From Aquimarina sp. Aq107 (GTDB taxonomy: Bacteria > Bacteroidota > Bacteroidia > Flavobacteriales > Flavobacteriaceae), in contig NZ_OX030782.1 in assembly GCF_943733665.1 (NCBI RefSeq), positions 826,001 through 890,000 on the forward strand: DNA of 64,000 bases, in the 5' to 3' direction. This document shows, one piece after another, positions 25,173 through 34,218 of the stretch. The notes below the pieces were generated by a model. The model did no database searches. It saw only the letters and a list, made by a program, of their open reading frames with translations, and was not told the DNA's origin. Every line of letters begins with the position of its first letter. The first letter of the stretch is position 1. The translations under genes were made by a program, and so were the position numbers.

Positions 25173-25180
25173 CAAATCTA
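25173..25180 (-). promoter_or_regulatory. -7 box of the Cys-rich lipoprotein gene
   Basis: On the minus strand TAGATTTG is an exact TAnnTTTG match, 25 bases before the ATG. The -33 region is T-rich without a clear TTG. Confidence 0.5.
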
Positions 25181-25198
25181 CCTTCGAAATGAGCATAA

Positions 25199-25224
25199 AA
25201 AAATACCCGTAATAGGGTATTTTT
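25199..25224 (-). terminator. Hairpin terminator, GGGTATTTTT type, copy 3
   Basis: AAAAATACCC (25199-25208) pairs with GGGTATTTTT (25215-25224), 6-base loop. It closes the subtilase-kinase-regulator operon, whose last stop codon is at 25252. Confidence 0.82.
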
Positions 25225-25251
25225 GATTTGTATTGGATAAGCTTTAGTCTT

Positions 25252-25878
25252 TTAAAAATCATATTTTTTTTCAATAGCATATCGAAGCAATTCTCCTTTT
25301 CCTTGCAGCCCTAATTTTCGTATAATATTTTTACGATGTGTTTCTACAGTTGATACAGAGTTGAAGCGAATTGCTGCTATTTCGGATGAGGTTTTTCCTT
25401 GGCCAATAAGCGTTAGTATTTCACGTTCACTTTTAGAAAGCACCTGTTTCTTTACTTGTTGTTTTGTCTCTTCCGAAAAAAAAGAAGGATCTATGGAAGC
25501 GTCATAATATGTGTTACCTTTCATAACTTCTTGTATAGCAGTTAAAACTTCTTCTAAAGGGGAGTTTTTTAGTAAATATCCGGACGCTCCCGCAGCTACC
25601 ATTTGTCTCACAGCATCTTCTTGATCAAACATAGAGAAAGCAATGATTTTAGTGTATGGTAGTTCCTTTTTAATGATTTTAGTGGCTGCAATACCATCAA
25701 TTTTGGGCATACGGATATCCATAAGTACTACTTTGGGTTGTTTTCTTCTAACAATAGCTAACAATTCTTCGCCATCATTTGCCTTTCCGATAATGCTTAT
25801 TTCTTCTTCGTATTTGAGAAGTAAATCTATTCCATCGATAAGTGATTGGTGATCTTCTGCTATGGCTACTGTGATCAT
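25252..25878 (-). CDS. NarL/FixJ-type response regulator
   Basis: 208 residues. The receiver domain (1-120) has the acidic pair E8/D9, phospho-acceptor D54 in VVLMDIRMP, and a conserved Lys in YLLKNSPLEEV. A LuxR-type helix-turn-helix follows (about 145-205: LSKSEREILTLIGQGKTSSE). Phosphorylation by the kinase encoded just upstream would activate DNA binding. The start overlaps the kinase stop by 4 bases, so the two are translationally coupled. Targets are unknown; the neighbouring lipoprotein and peptide genes are candidates. Confidence 0.92.
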   Translation of the reverse strand: MITVAIAEDHQSLIDGIDLLLKYEEEISIIGKANDGEELLAIVRRKQPKVVLMDIRMPKIDGIAATKIIKKELPYTKIIAFSMFDQEDAVRQMVAAGASGYLLKNSPLEEVLTAIQEVMKGNTYYDASIDPSFFSEETKQQVKKQVLSKSEREILTLIGQGKTSSEIAAIRFNSVSTVETHRKNIIRKLGLQGKGELLRYAIEKKYDF

Positions 25879-27854
25879 ATAGGTATATTTATAATAATGT
25901 TAGTTCCTTTTCCTATGGTAGAATCAATCTCAAAAGTTCCTTCTAGATGTTCTATACGTTTTTCAATACTTTTTAATCCCATTCCATCTTTTTCGGGTAA
26001 TACTTTCGCATTAAACCCCTTTCCGTTGTCCTCTACAATGATATTCAATAAAGAGTCGTGATTAGTAAGAGAAATACCAATTTCTGAAGCGCCTGCATGT
26101 TTGATAGTATTGGTAATAAGTTCCTGAATAATTCTGAAGATAGAAATTTCTAATGCATTGTCTAATCGTTCATTTAGTCCGTAATCTTGAACTTCAATTT
26201 GTAATCTATTACCATTAGAAGCTTTTTTTGCAAGGTTTCTAACAGCAGGTAATAATCCTTGTTTGGCCATAACACCACTGTTTTTTTCGTGAGCAATAGT
26301 ACGAACCTTTTGATACGCTTCATCTAGTAAATTATTGGTTTTACTGTATAATTCTTCTATGTTTTCTACTTTTGGGTTATTACGGTTGTTTTTTAAATGA
26401 TCGAAATGCAGTTTTACGGTTGCTAGTGTGCTCCCTAGATTATCGTGTAGATCATTAGCCAATCGTTGTCGTTCTTTTTCTTGTCCAGAAATCATTGCAT
26501 CAATCGCCGTAAGTTCTTGTTCTTTGAGTAGTTTTTCTGTCTTTTGAATTTCGATCTCCCGTTCTTGCTCGGCGATACGTTGTTTTCGTTTGGTGTTTCT
26601 ATAGATAAGAATCGCAATAGTACTTCCTAAGATTAAAGATCCGCCTAAACCAATCGCTATGTTTTGGTTTCGTTTCTTTTGTTGTTGTTCTATTAGGATT
26701 TGTTTTTCTTTTTCTGCTGTTTGAAGTTGTTTGTTAAGTTTAATATTGTCTGAAGTGTTTTTTTGATAATCCAGCTCATGTTCTAATTGAACAGATCGTG
26801 TGAATTTTGTGTAGGATTCTCGATAGCTCAAGAAAGCTTTTTGAGCCATTGAGTCAATTCTGAATAAATTTTTATTTTTTTTTAATGCGTTAAAAGAATC
26901 AATATATTTTTCGGCTAAAGCTTTATAGTTTTCGGATATATATTTTGATATAAAAACTTGACTTCTCAGTTTATCTGAAATATCAATATGTTCTTCGGCC
27001 ATTTTAATATATTTCAAACCATCCTCAGTATAGTAGTTAGCATTGTATAATTCGGCTAATTTATAGCAAGTTCTGAATCTAATGTATTTTAAAAACGGAA
27101 AATCAGCAGATTCTTTTAAAGTTTTTAGATGAAATTCTTTGGACTCTTCTATTTTCCCTTGTCTTCCTAAGTTGATAGCTTTTAGCGAAAGAAAGAGTGG
27201 TCTAATTCTATGATTTTTTTTTAACAATTTGATTTGTTGTTCGAGTTTATCTATTTCATTAGATACTTCTCGTTCATTTTCGTTAGTACTTTCTAATTTG
27301 AAATAGATGTAATGTAAATAATACCAAGAATATAAAATTGGAGTTTTTGCAACACTTTTGAGTTCTAATAAGTATTTTTCGTATTGTCTGCTAGTTAGAA
27401 CAAATTCATAGTGATAATATTCAAGTATACCTAATAAAGTTAGTATTCTTAAATTAGTGTCATTTTTTTCTTTTGCCAATCGGTAAGCCTCAAAAAAGTA
27501 AGTAAAAGATGTTCCTTCATTGGGTTTGTGAAACAATTCATTATATCCGAATGCAAGATTATTAAGAGTAAGAAGAAGCTTGTCTTTGGTATTTAGATTT
27601 ATTTGATAACTAACCGAAGTGGAATCTTGAATCTCTTGACCTTGGTTGTATAGTATTAGATTTAAATTTTTTAAACTTTCTTTTAATTGCCAATCTTCAA
27701 TTTTTTTTATTAATCTATTTGCATTCTCATACTCTAGGTTAACAATGTTATTAATGATCAACTCTTGAGTTTGCTTGTTACTGGAAAATGAATAAACGGT
27801 TGTTGAAAGAAAACAACAACCGTAAAGTGAAATAAAGAATAATATTTTTATCAT
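25875..27854 (-). CDS. TPR-type sensor histidine kinase (HisKA_3)
   Basis: 659 residues. After a signal peptide, residues about 30-370 form a helical TPR-like sensor region in the periplasm. A coiled coil and one membrane helix (about NIAIGLGGSLILGSTIAILI) lead to a second coiled coil, then the HisKA_3 dimerisation helix with H470 in NDLHDNLGSTLA, and an HATPase_c domain with N-box IQELITNTIKHA and DNGKGFN. This is the NarX/LiaS-like class usual in Bacteroidetes. It overlaps the regulator gene by 4 bases and follows the unknown 209-aa gene by 6 bases. Confidence 0.9.
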   Translation of the reverse strand: MIKILFFISLYGCCFLSTTVYSFSSNKQTQELIINNIVNLEYENANRLIKKIEDWQLKESLKNLNLILYNQGQEIQDSTSVSYQINLNTKDKLLLTLNNLAFGYNELFHKPNEGTSFTYFFEAYRLAKEKNDTNLRILTLLGILEYYHYEFVLTSRQYEKYLLELKSVAKTPILYSWYYLHYIYFKLESTNENEREVSNEIDKLEQQIKLLKKNHRIRPLFLSLKAINLGRQGKIEESKEFHLKTLKESADFPFLKYIRFRTCYKLAELYNANYYTEDGLKYIKMAEEHIDISDKLRSQVFISKYISENYKALAEKYIDSFNALKKNKNLFRIDSMAQKAFLSYRESYTKFTRSVQLEHELDYQKNTSDNIKLNKQLQTAEKEKQILIEQQQKKRNQNIAIGLGGSLILGSTIAILIYRNTKRKQRIAEQEREIEIQKTEKLLKEQELTAIDAMISGQEKERQRLANDLHDNLGSTLATVKLHFDHLKNNRNNPKVENIEELYSKTNNLLDEAYQKVRTIAHEKNSGVMAKQGLLPAVRNLAKKASNGNRLQIEVQDYGLNERLDNALEISIFRIIQELITNTIKHAGASEIGISLTNHDSLLNIIVEDNGKGFNAKVLPEKDGMGLKSIEKRIEHLEGTFEIDSTIGKGTNIIINIPI

Positions 27855-27860
27855 TTATAA

Positions 27861-28490
27861 CTATCTTATTTTAACAGTGCCTCTAGGGCAAATTCCTCCT
27901 GAATGAGACATTAATAAACTAACAGGTCCATCAGATTGAGTTTTTGGTTTTGGACATACTTCTGGATATTGCTCTCCATCTAGAAGAATCCCTTCTCTAT
28001 AATAAAACTCCGAATCAAAAACATTGTTTTTTAATGCTTCTCCATTCTCGTGTATTTTCTTTAATCTTCTATCAAAATGTAAAAAATTGTTTTTGTCAAC
28101 TTTTATACCGTTTTCATTACCACCATTTTGATGAATAAAGTTCATGTATTGGATATCTGAATCTGCAGTTTTTAATGCTTGAACTTCTATTAGGAAAACT
28201 AGAACTTTTTGTGGTGTCGGCATTGGACTTTCTTCATTAGCATCTGGATCTTGAGGAGGTTGATAATCTTTAGATTCAGGTCGTTTAATTTCAGAAATGT
28301 TAATATCCAATATTCCTTTATAATTAATTGTTTTGAACTCTATTTCTTTTATATAATATCCTTCATCAGCGTTTGCTGTGGTAAATTTCCCATAAATTCC
28401 AAAAAGAGTTCCGTAAAGTTGGCTTCCGTATAAAAATTGAAAGTTTTCTTTATCAGTAAGATCAACATTTCCGATGTGTAAGTTTGACAT
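27861..28490 (-). CDS. Hypothetical protein, 209 aa, in the subtilase-kinase operon
   Basis: No signal peptide or membrane segment and no family I recognise. The N-terminal half looks beta-rich (NFQFLYGSQLYGTLFGIYGK, YYIKEIEFKTINYKGILDI). A Pro/Glu/Asp-rich linker (PPQDPDANEESPMPTPQK) splits it, and the tail has two cysteines (PEVCPKPK, GGICPRGTVKIR). It lies 25 bases after the subtilase gene and 6 bases before the kinase gene, so it belongs to their operon. It could be a substrate or inhibitor of the protease, or a signalling partner; this is speculation from position. Confidence 0.6.
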   Translation of the reverse strand: MSNLHIGNVDLTDKENFQFLYGSQLYGTLFGIYGKFTTANADEGYYIKEIEFKTINYKGILDINISEIKRPESKDYQPPQDPDANEESPMPTPQKVLVFLIEVQALKTADSDIQYMNFIHQNGGNENGIKVDKNNFLHFDRRLKKIHENGEALKNNVFDSEFYYREGILLDGEQYPEVCPKPKTQSDGPVSLLMSHSGGICPRGTVKIR

Positions 28491-28515
28491 TTTATAAATA
28501 TTTGGTTATTAGTTA

Positions 28516-29799
28516 TTATTTAGGTGCAAGTGGAAGTCCAATACCATATAGATTAGAATTGTCCCATGGATCTAAAACATTTCTATTAATTGCGTTTAAT
28601 AATTGTTCCGGACTAGCTCTACGTCTGTAACTATTGATTCTTCTGTTGTTATGAAATTTTGAAATTGTTAAAGCGAATATACCTGCAACAAATGGAGCGG
28701 AAGCACTTGTTCCGGTACAAGTTTTATAGTTTCTTTCTCCATTTTCAGATAACCAAGTTGAATAAATATCTACTCCTGGTGCTACAAAGCCTAAAGGTAG
28801 TCTCGGATATACCCCAACATTACTTTTGTTATATAGTTTGTAATATTCGTCAATTGCTCCTACCGCAATTACAGAATGTGAAGCAGCAGGGTTTGATATT
28901 ATATGGGTCGTACCAGAAGAATGATCACTATTGTTACCAGCGGCTGCAATCATAACAATTCTTTTTTTCTCTGCTTTTTCAAATAAGTCAGAATGTACAG
29001 CATTACTAATGTCGTATAATTTGGAGGTTAAAGACATTGATATAATGTTGCATTCATTTTTTATAGCCCAGTCTATAGCACATAGTAAGTTAGATAAAAA
29101 ACCTTCCCCATTATGATCTAACACTTTTCCAACGTATAACTTAGCCTCTGGAGCAACTCCATACCTTAGTCCATTGGAGTCCACTCCTCCTACAATTATA
29201 CCAGCGCAATGTGTACCATGACCGTTTGTATCACAAAAATCATTTTCATTATCAACCCATGATTTTCCATCCGCAATCTTGTCTTTTAAATCTGGGTGTT
29301 TTTTATCTATTCCTGTGTCAAGTATTGCTATTGAAACTTGCTTTCCTTTAAAATGAGAATCAAGTTTAATTTCTCCCATTCTAATTCCATAAGTCATCTT
29401 GGCATTTGGGTCATCGTGAGTTAAGATTTCTTCTGAGGACTGATGATTAGAATTTTGAATTTTTAAGTCAGGAATTATTAAGAAGTCTGAATGTTTATTG
29501 GAGGATTTAAATTCTTCATCAGATAGCTTGATGATACCAATACCTGTTTTTTTAATTACAATGACTTTTTTTTCAGAAAGAACATTATCGATACTTTTTT
29601 TTTGTCTTATAACCTTGTCATAGCTTATTGGTTCATAATTAAGATCACTACGCTTGATATTTTTTTCTATCCTATTAGCATTATGATCATTTTGTGATAA
29701 AATAATGTATCTACCATTAGGACTTGGTTGTTGAAAAGAAGAATCATATTTTTCTTTTAGTTCTTGGAACTTCTCAGCTCTTTTTTTCCAATAATTCAT
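28516..29799 (-). CDS. Subtilisin-like serine peptidase (S8), apparently cytoplasmic
   Basis: 427 residues. The catalytic triad is complete: D161 in AILDTGID, H194 in NGHGTHCAG, S365 in TGTSASAPF; the oxyanion Asn lies in AAAGNNSDHS. The first 130 residues are a charged pro-region-like segment (MNYWKKRAEKFQELKEKYDS) without a signal peptide, so the protein should stay in the cytoplasm unless another route is used. It has no T9SS tail. It is first in an operon with the 209-aa protein, the histidine kinase and the response regulator. Intracellular subtilases include degradative ISP-type enzymes and leader peptidases of peptide pathways. Confidence 0.88.
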   Translation of the reverse strand: MNYWKKRAEKFQELKEKYDSSFQQPSPNGRYIILSQNDHNANRIEKNIKRSDLNYEPISYDKVIRQKKSIDNVLSEKKVIVIKKTGIGIIKLSDEEFKSSNKHSDFLIIPDLKIQNSNHQSSEEILTHDDPNAKMTYGIRMGEIKLDSHFKGKQVSIAILDTGIDKKHPDLKDKIADGKSWVDNENDFCDTNGHGTHCAGIIVGGVDSNGLRYGVAPEAKLYVGKVLDHNGEGFLSNLLCAIDWAIKNECNIISMSLTSKLYDISNAVHSDLFEKAEKKRIVMIAAAGNNSDHSSGTTHIISNPAASHSVIAVGAIDEYYKLYNKSNVGVYPRLPLGFVAPGVDIYSTWLSENGERNYKTCTGTSASAPFVAGIFALTISKFHNNRRINSYRRRASPEQLLNAINRNVLDPWDNSNLYGIGLPLAPK

Positions 29800-29984
29800 A
29801 ACGACTAAAAATTAAATATTAACTGCTTGAACAAAGGTTCATTTTATAATATAATTTTCCCATACCCAATACAAGGTATATTTCTAAAGGTATTTAAAAA
29901 AACACCATAACAACACCTTCCTACTGATCCAATGATCCTAGGTAATAGAAATTACTATTTAGTTGAAAACTAGGGGTATAGTTT

Positions 29985-30176
29985 TTATTCTGGCCTTAAA
30001 TACGTTTTTAGTACGAAAAGCAGCAAAATAAAGATAATAAAACCAACGAGAATAAAAATACTGCCTTTGTAATATTTGCGATGTAGTTTAAGATCTTTTC
30101 GGTAGCTGATAATCATTAAAACAATAAAAGCTATTACAAAACATCCTGCAAATATCCATTGACCAGTACTAAACAT
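29985..30176 (-). CDS. Small two-helix membrane protein, 63 aa
   Basis: From the ATG at 30176 the protein has two hydrophobic helices (about 8-23 and 38-57) joined by a basic loop (SYRKDLKLHRKYYKG). A longer frame reaching 30257 would overlap the divergent MazG-like gene and adds a segment without initiation context, so the inner start is preferred. I recognise no family. It is divergent from the gene at 30222. Confidence 0.55.
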   Translation of the reverse strand: MFSTGQWIFAGCFVIAFIVLMIISYRKDLKLHRKYYKGSIFILVGFIIFILLLFVLKTYLRPE

Positions 30177-30221
30177 ATTTATGCTATTTTTACAGCAAAG
30201 ATAACTTATTAGAGGAAATAC

Positions 30222-30608
30222 ATGAAAGATAAAATTGCTGCTGTACAGGAATTTCATACAGCATTCGAGATAGGATATAAAAATGAGCCTATTGCAGATT
30301 TAGGAGAAGCTAAAAACACACTTCGCTTTAATTTAATGAAAGAAGAAAATGAAGAATATCTAGAGGCTGCACAAAATAATGATTTGGTTGAAGTGGCGGA
30401 TGCATTAGGTGATATGCTTTATATTCTATGCGGTACTATTATAGAACATGGAATGCAACATAAAATAGAAGAAGTGTTTGCAGAGATACAACGAAGTAAT
30501 ATGAGTAAATTGGGAGAAGATGGAAAACCGATATATAGAGAAGATGGTAAAGTACTAAAAGGCCCTAATTATTTCAAACCGAATATCAAGGAGATTTTAG
30601 ACCGATAA
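30222..30608 (+). CDS. MazG-like nucleoside triphosphate pyrophosphohydrolase family protein
   Basis: 128 residues. The all-alpha NTP-PPase fold shows the metal motifs EENEEYLEA (ExxE) and EVADALGDMLYI (ExxD), as in phosphoribosyl-ATP pyrophosphohydrolase-like and MazG proteins. These enzymes cleave nucleoside triphosphates to monophosphates and pyrophosphate, often to remove damaged nucleotides. The his operon is not nearby, so the histidine-pathway role is unlikely. A strong terminator follows. Confidence 0.85.
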   Translation: MKDKIAAVQEFHTAFEIGYKNEPIADLGEAKNTLRFNLMKEENEEYLEAAQNNDLVEVADALGDMLYILCGTIIEHGMQHKIEEVFAEIQRSNMSKLGEDGKPIYREDGKVLKGPNYFKPNIKEILDR

Positions 30609-30617
30609 TTATAAATC

Positions 30618-30651
30618 AAAAATGCCTCAAGAATTCTCTTGAGGCATTTTT
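30618..30651. terminator. Bidirectional terminator
   Basis: Perfect 15-bp stem AAAAATGCCTCAAGA (30618-30632) with TCTTGAGGCATTTTT (30637-30651) and a 4-base loop. T runs lie on both strands; it serves the MazG-like gene and the convergent ilvE gene. Confidence 0.9.
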
Positions 30652-30691
30652 GATTATATAAATTCGTAATTTGTTAATCTTAGTTCAGTAA

Positions 30692-31759
30692 TTACACCTT
30701 CGTTCTCCATCCAAAAGCATCTTCAGCTTTATTATACTGAATATCCATAAGAGCTTTCTTAAAATGGGAAGCATATGAATTTTCTTGTTTTTCTAGCTCA
30801 TAATGCTCTCCTTTATAACCGAATGCTTTTACTGGACTTACTACTGCCGCAGTTCCTGCTCCGAAAATTTCTTTAAGACTACCATTTTTAAAAGCATCTA
30901 CAACCTCACTAACTTTTATAGGGCGCACCTCTACGTCATATCCTTGTTTCTCTGCTAATGCAATCAAACTTTTACGAGTAATCCCATCTAAGATTCTATC
31001 ACTAACGGGTGCTGTCAATAACGTGTCATTAATTCTGAAGAAAACATTCATGGTTCCAGCCTCTTCCACATATTCATGAGTGTTAGAATCTGTCCAGATA
31101 ATTTGTTGATACCCTTGCTCTTTAGCTAGTTTGGTTGGGTAAAATTGCCCTGCATAATTACCAGCAGCTTTGGCATATCCAAAACCTCCGCTTGCAGATC
31201 GACTAAATTTTTCTGCAACTAATACACTAACATCACCACTATAATAAGATTGTGCAGGTGAACAAATAATCATAAAACGATACTCATCAGCTTCTGATGC
31301 AGAAACACTGGGTTGTGTCGCAATTACAAATGGGCGAATATATAAGGAGTTACCAAAACCAGATTTGATCCATTCATTATCTAATTTTAATAACGTATTT
31401 AGTCCGTCAAAAAAATACTCTTCAGGAAATTCTGGCATTGCTAATCGCTCAGCAGACTTGTTAATTCGTTTAAAGTTTTCATCTGGCCTAAACAAGAAAG
31501 TATCACCTTGATCATCTTTATAAGCTTTCATTCCTTCAAAAACAGCTTGCCCGTAATGAAATACTCGAGCAGATGGATCCAGTGTTAGAGGTCCGTAAGG
31601 GACAATCTTTGGTGTTTGCCATTCGCCATTGACATAATCACATATGAACATATGATCTGTAAAAACTTTACCAAAAGCTAAGTTTTCAAAATCTACTTGA
31701 CTGATTTTTGATTCATTTATCTTGGTAATTTCGATCTCTTGCGGAACTGCATTTCTCAT
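30692..31759 (-). CDS. ilvE: Branched-chain amino acid aminotransferase
   Basis: 355 residues, the size of class IV branched-chain aminotransferases. The motifs FHYGQAVFEGMKAY, SLYIRPFVIATQP, the PLP lysine in GFGYAKAAGNYAG and VEEAGTMNVFF identify it. It interconverts leucine, isoleucine and valine with their 2-oxo acids using 2-oxoglutarate/glutamate. It is a single gene. A TATTTTTG box on the minus strand at 31861-31854 may be its promoter. Confidence 0.95.
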   Translation of the reverse strand: MRNAVPQEIEITKINESKISQVDFENLAFGKVFTDHMFICDYVNGEWQTPKIVPYGPLTLDPSARVFHYGQAVFEGMKAYKDDQGDTFLFRPDENFKRINKSAERLAMPEFPEEYFFDGLNTLLKLDNEWIKSGFGNSLYIRPFVIATQPSVSASEADEYRFMIICSPAQSYYSGDVSVLVAEKFSRSASGGFGYAKAAGNYAGQFYPTKLAKEQGYQQIIWTDSNTHEYVEEAGTMNVFFRINDTLLTAPVSDRILDGITRKSLIALAEKQGYDVEVRPIKVSEVVDAFKNGSLKEIFGAGTAAVVSPVKAFGYKGEHYELEKQENSYASHFKKALMDIQYNKAEDAFGWRTKV

Positions 31760-31896
31760 CCGATACTTAATTTATTGGGTTATGAAAGTTTTTATTAATT
31801 GTTGTATTAGTTCTAAAATAATAATAGATCTATATACTCATTTAATATTTTAAACAAAAATACCCTTTTCTTATAAATTAAGAATTTTAAAAATGT

Positions 31897-31904
31897 TTAA
31901 TTTT
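31897..31904 (+). promoter_or_regulatory. -7 box of the DUF4920-mnmD unit
   Basis: TAATTTTG is an exact TAnnTTTG match, 28 bases before the ATG at 31932. No clear TTG lies in the -33 region. Confidence 0.45.
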
Positions 31905-31931
31905 GCTAAACATCATTAATAATAATGTATC

Positions 31932-32438
31932 ATGAAAAAAATCACACTATTTTTTGCCGGATTATCATTTCTAGTATCTTGTAATTCTGTTCAAAAAGAA
32001 AAAGAATCTTTCTCAATTGCGGATGTAACACTAAGTCAATATGATAATTTTGGAGGAGAAGTTTCATCAGAAACAGTTCTTTATAAGGATGCAATAGCAG
32101 AGAGATATGAAAATCTTAGTGAAGGAGATACCATTGATATCGCTTTTTCTAGTACAGTAAACGATGTTTGTAAAGCTAAAGGATGTTGGATGAAAGTTGC
32201 TTTGGGAAATGATCAAGAGACAATGGTGAAATTTAAAGATTATGGTTTTTTTGTTCCAAAGGATATAGAGAACGACACAATAATTGTTCAGGGTAAGGCG
32301 TATGTTTCGGAAACTTCTGTGGAAGAATTACGTCATTTAGCTTCTGATGCAGGAAAATCAGAAACTGAGATAGCAGCAATTACTGCTCCTAAGAAAACAT
32401 ATTCTTTTATGGCAGATGGAGTTTTAGTAAAACAATAA
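31932..32438 (+). CDS. DUF4920 lipoprotein
   Basis: 168 residues. Lipoprotein signal peptide with lipobox LVSC (Cys17). The DUF4920 body shows VNDVCKAKGCWMKVAL, a pair of Cys residues five apart, followed by FKDYGFFVPKDI and GKAYV. The family is common in Bacteroidetes, folds as a small beta-barrel and has no proved function. Its stop codon overlaps the start of the mnmD gene (TAATG), so the two are translationally coupled. Confidence 0.85.
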   Translation: MKKITLFFAGLSFLVSCNSVQKEKESFSIADVTLSQYDNFGGEVSSETVLYKDAIAERYENLSEGDTIDIAFSSTVNDVCKAKGCWMKVALGNDQETMVKFKDYGFFVPKDIENDTIIVQGKAYVSETSVEELRHLASDAGKSETEIAAITAPKKTYSFMADGVLVKQ

Positions 32439-33133
32439 TGAAAAAGAATCTAAAAAGGGAGATTATTACTACTTCTGATGGTTCTACTACTATTCATTTT
32501 CCGGAACTCGATGAGCATTATCATTCTAAACATGGAGCTATCAATGAGGCAAAACATGTTTTTATAGATAAGGGTTTTGATCATGTTTTAGCATCAAAAG
32601 CATTTCCAGAGTTACACGTTTTAGAAATAGGTTTTGGTACCGGTTTAAATGCTTTTATAACATATTTAGAAGCGCTTAAAGTTTCTCAAAAAGTATATTA
32701 TGTTGGAGTAGAGGCGTATCCTGTTTCGATGGAAGAGGTGAAATGTCTGAATTACTTAAAGCAATTATCGGCTCAAGATCAGGTAGCTGTTTTTGATCAT
32801 TTTCATAGATCTTCTTGGGAGGATCAACATGCCATAACGGACTCATTTTTTCTTACCAAAAGACAACAGTTTTTTGAAGATATTGATGATAAGTCTTGTT
32901 ATAACCTGATTTATTTTGATGCGTTTGGAGCTCGAGTACAGCCAACTTTATGGGAAGTAGATATCTTTAAAAAGATGTATGATGCACTTTTAGATCAAGG
33001 GGTATTAGTTACGTATTCTGCAAAAGGAAGTGTAAGACGCGCCATGCAAGAAGTAGGTTTTACTGTAGAAAGACTTCCTGGACCTCCTGGCAAAAGAGAA
33101 ATGCTTCGAGCTACTAAAATAATGAACGGTTGA
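32438..33133 (+). CDS. mnmD: tRNA (mnm5s2U34) methyltransferase MnmD (DUF752)
   Basis: 231 residues. The Rossmann methyltransferase fold has the SAM motif VLEIGFGTGLNAF, and the DUF752 active-site region reads YFDAFGARVQPTLW with RLPGPPGKREMLRA near the end. It is the stand-alone equivalent of the N-terminal half of MnmC and methylates nm5(s2)U to mnm5(s2)U at the tRNA wobble position. No C-terminal FAD oxidase domain is present, as expected for MnmD. It overlaps the DUF4920 gene by one base. Confidence 0.9.
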   Translation: MKKNLKREIITTSDGSTTIHFPELDEHYHSKHGAINEAKHVFIDKGFDHVLASKAFPELHVLEIGFGTGLNAFITYLEALKVSQKVYYVGVEAYPVSMEEVKCLNYLKQLSAQDQVAVFDHFHRSSWEDQHAITDSFFLTKRQQFFEDIDDKSCYNLIYFDAFGARVQPTLWEVDIFKKMYDALLDQGVLVTYSAKGSVRRAMQEVGFTVERLPGPPGKREMLRATKIMNG

Positions 33134-33241
33134 TAATGGATTTTAGAAAATTAAAATACAGTTTTCTTAGTGTGTTAAACCTATAATAAATCGGTAGGTT
33201 ATGTTAAACCCTCGTATTACTTTGCAATAAATTACTTTATT

Positions 33242-34144
33242 ATGAAAGTTTTAATTACTGGTGCAACCGGACTTATTGGTCAGGAGATTGTAAGGTTATG
33301 TCATCAATCATCAATTGATGTCAATTATCTTACCACAAGTAAAAATAAACTGACATCTAAAAAGAATTATCAAGGATATTATTGGAATCCAAGTTCTGGA
33401 GAAATAGATTTAGATTGTTTTAAAGATGTAGAGGTTATTATTCATCTTGTGGGCGCTACAGTAGCGAAACGTTGGACGAATAGTTATAAAAAAGAAATTA
33501 TCAATAGTCGTGTTCTTACAACTTCATTAATTTTAGAGTCGTTAAGAAAAATAAAACATTCTATACGCCAAGTTGTGTCTGCTAGTGCGATTGGGATTTA
33601 CCCGGATTCTTTTCAGAATTATTATATGGAAGATTCAGAAAAGGTGGATACTGGCTTTTTAGGAGAAGTCGTAAAAAAATGGGAATCTGCTGTCCAAGAG
33701 TTTGATACATTAAATATAGAGGTTAGTTTACTAAGGGTAGGGTTGGTGCTTTCTGATAACGGAGGTGCATTTCCTAAAATAGCAAAACCTATTAAACAAG
33801 GAATGGGAGCTGTGTTTGGAAATGGAAAGCAATGGCAAAGCTGGATACATGTAGAAGACCTAGCGAAAATGTTTATGCACGTAGTTCAAGAAGAATTAAA
33901 TGGCTTATATAATGCGGTGGCTCCAAACCCGATTTCTAATCATAAATTAACAATGGTTATAGCTGATCAAATGGAGAAAAAAATAATACTACCCAATATT
34001 CCTCGTTTTGCTATGAAGCTTATTCTTGGAGAAATGCACATGCTCCTTTTTAGCAGTCAAAGGGTATGTTGCGATAAAATTTTAAAAACGGGTTTTCAAT
34101 TTAAATATGAAAATATTACTCAGGCAATAGAAGATCTTGTTTGA
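33242..34144 (+). CDS. TIGR01777 family NAD(P)-dependent epimerase-like protein
   Basis: 300 residues. The extended short-chain dehydrogenase fold starts with the nucleotide-binding motif ITGATGLIGQ and continues with VIIHLVGATVAKRWT, SASAIGIYP and LLRVGLVLS. The C-terminal DUF1731-like tail (AVAPNPISNHKLTMVIADQM) completes the family plan. The natural substrate is unknown. It is a single gene closed by a strong terminator. Confidence 0.88.
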   Translation: MKVLITGATGLIGQEIVRLCHQSSIDVNYLTTSKNKLTSKKNYQGYYWNPSSGEIDLDCFKDVEVIIHLVGATVAKRWTNSYKKEIINSRVLTTSLILESLRKIKHSIRQVVSASAIGIYPDSFQNYYMEDSEKVDTGFLGEVVKKWESAVQEFDTLNIEVSLLRVGLVLSDNGGAFPKIAKPIKQGMGAVFGNGKQWQSWIHVEDLAKMFMHVVQEELNGLYNAVAPNPISNHKLTMVIADQMEKKIILPNIPRFAMKLILGEMHMLLFSSQRVCCDKILKTGFQFKYENITQAIEDLV

Positions 34145-34162
34145 TGGGTATAATTATAAAAT

Positions 34163-34197
34163 AAAAAAGTCCAACATTCTAAATGTTGGACTTTTTT
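34163..34197. terminator. Bidirectional terminator
   Basis: Stem AAAAAAGTCCAACATT (34163-34178) with AATGTTGGACTTTTTT (34182-34197) and a 3-base loop. It lies between the TIGR01777 gene and the convergent YceI gene. Confidence 0.9.
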
Positions 34198-34218
34198 ATT
34201 TTATGAAATATTTTTTGA

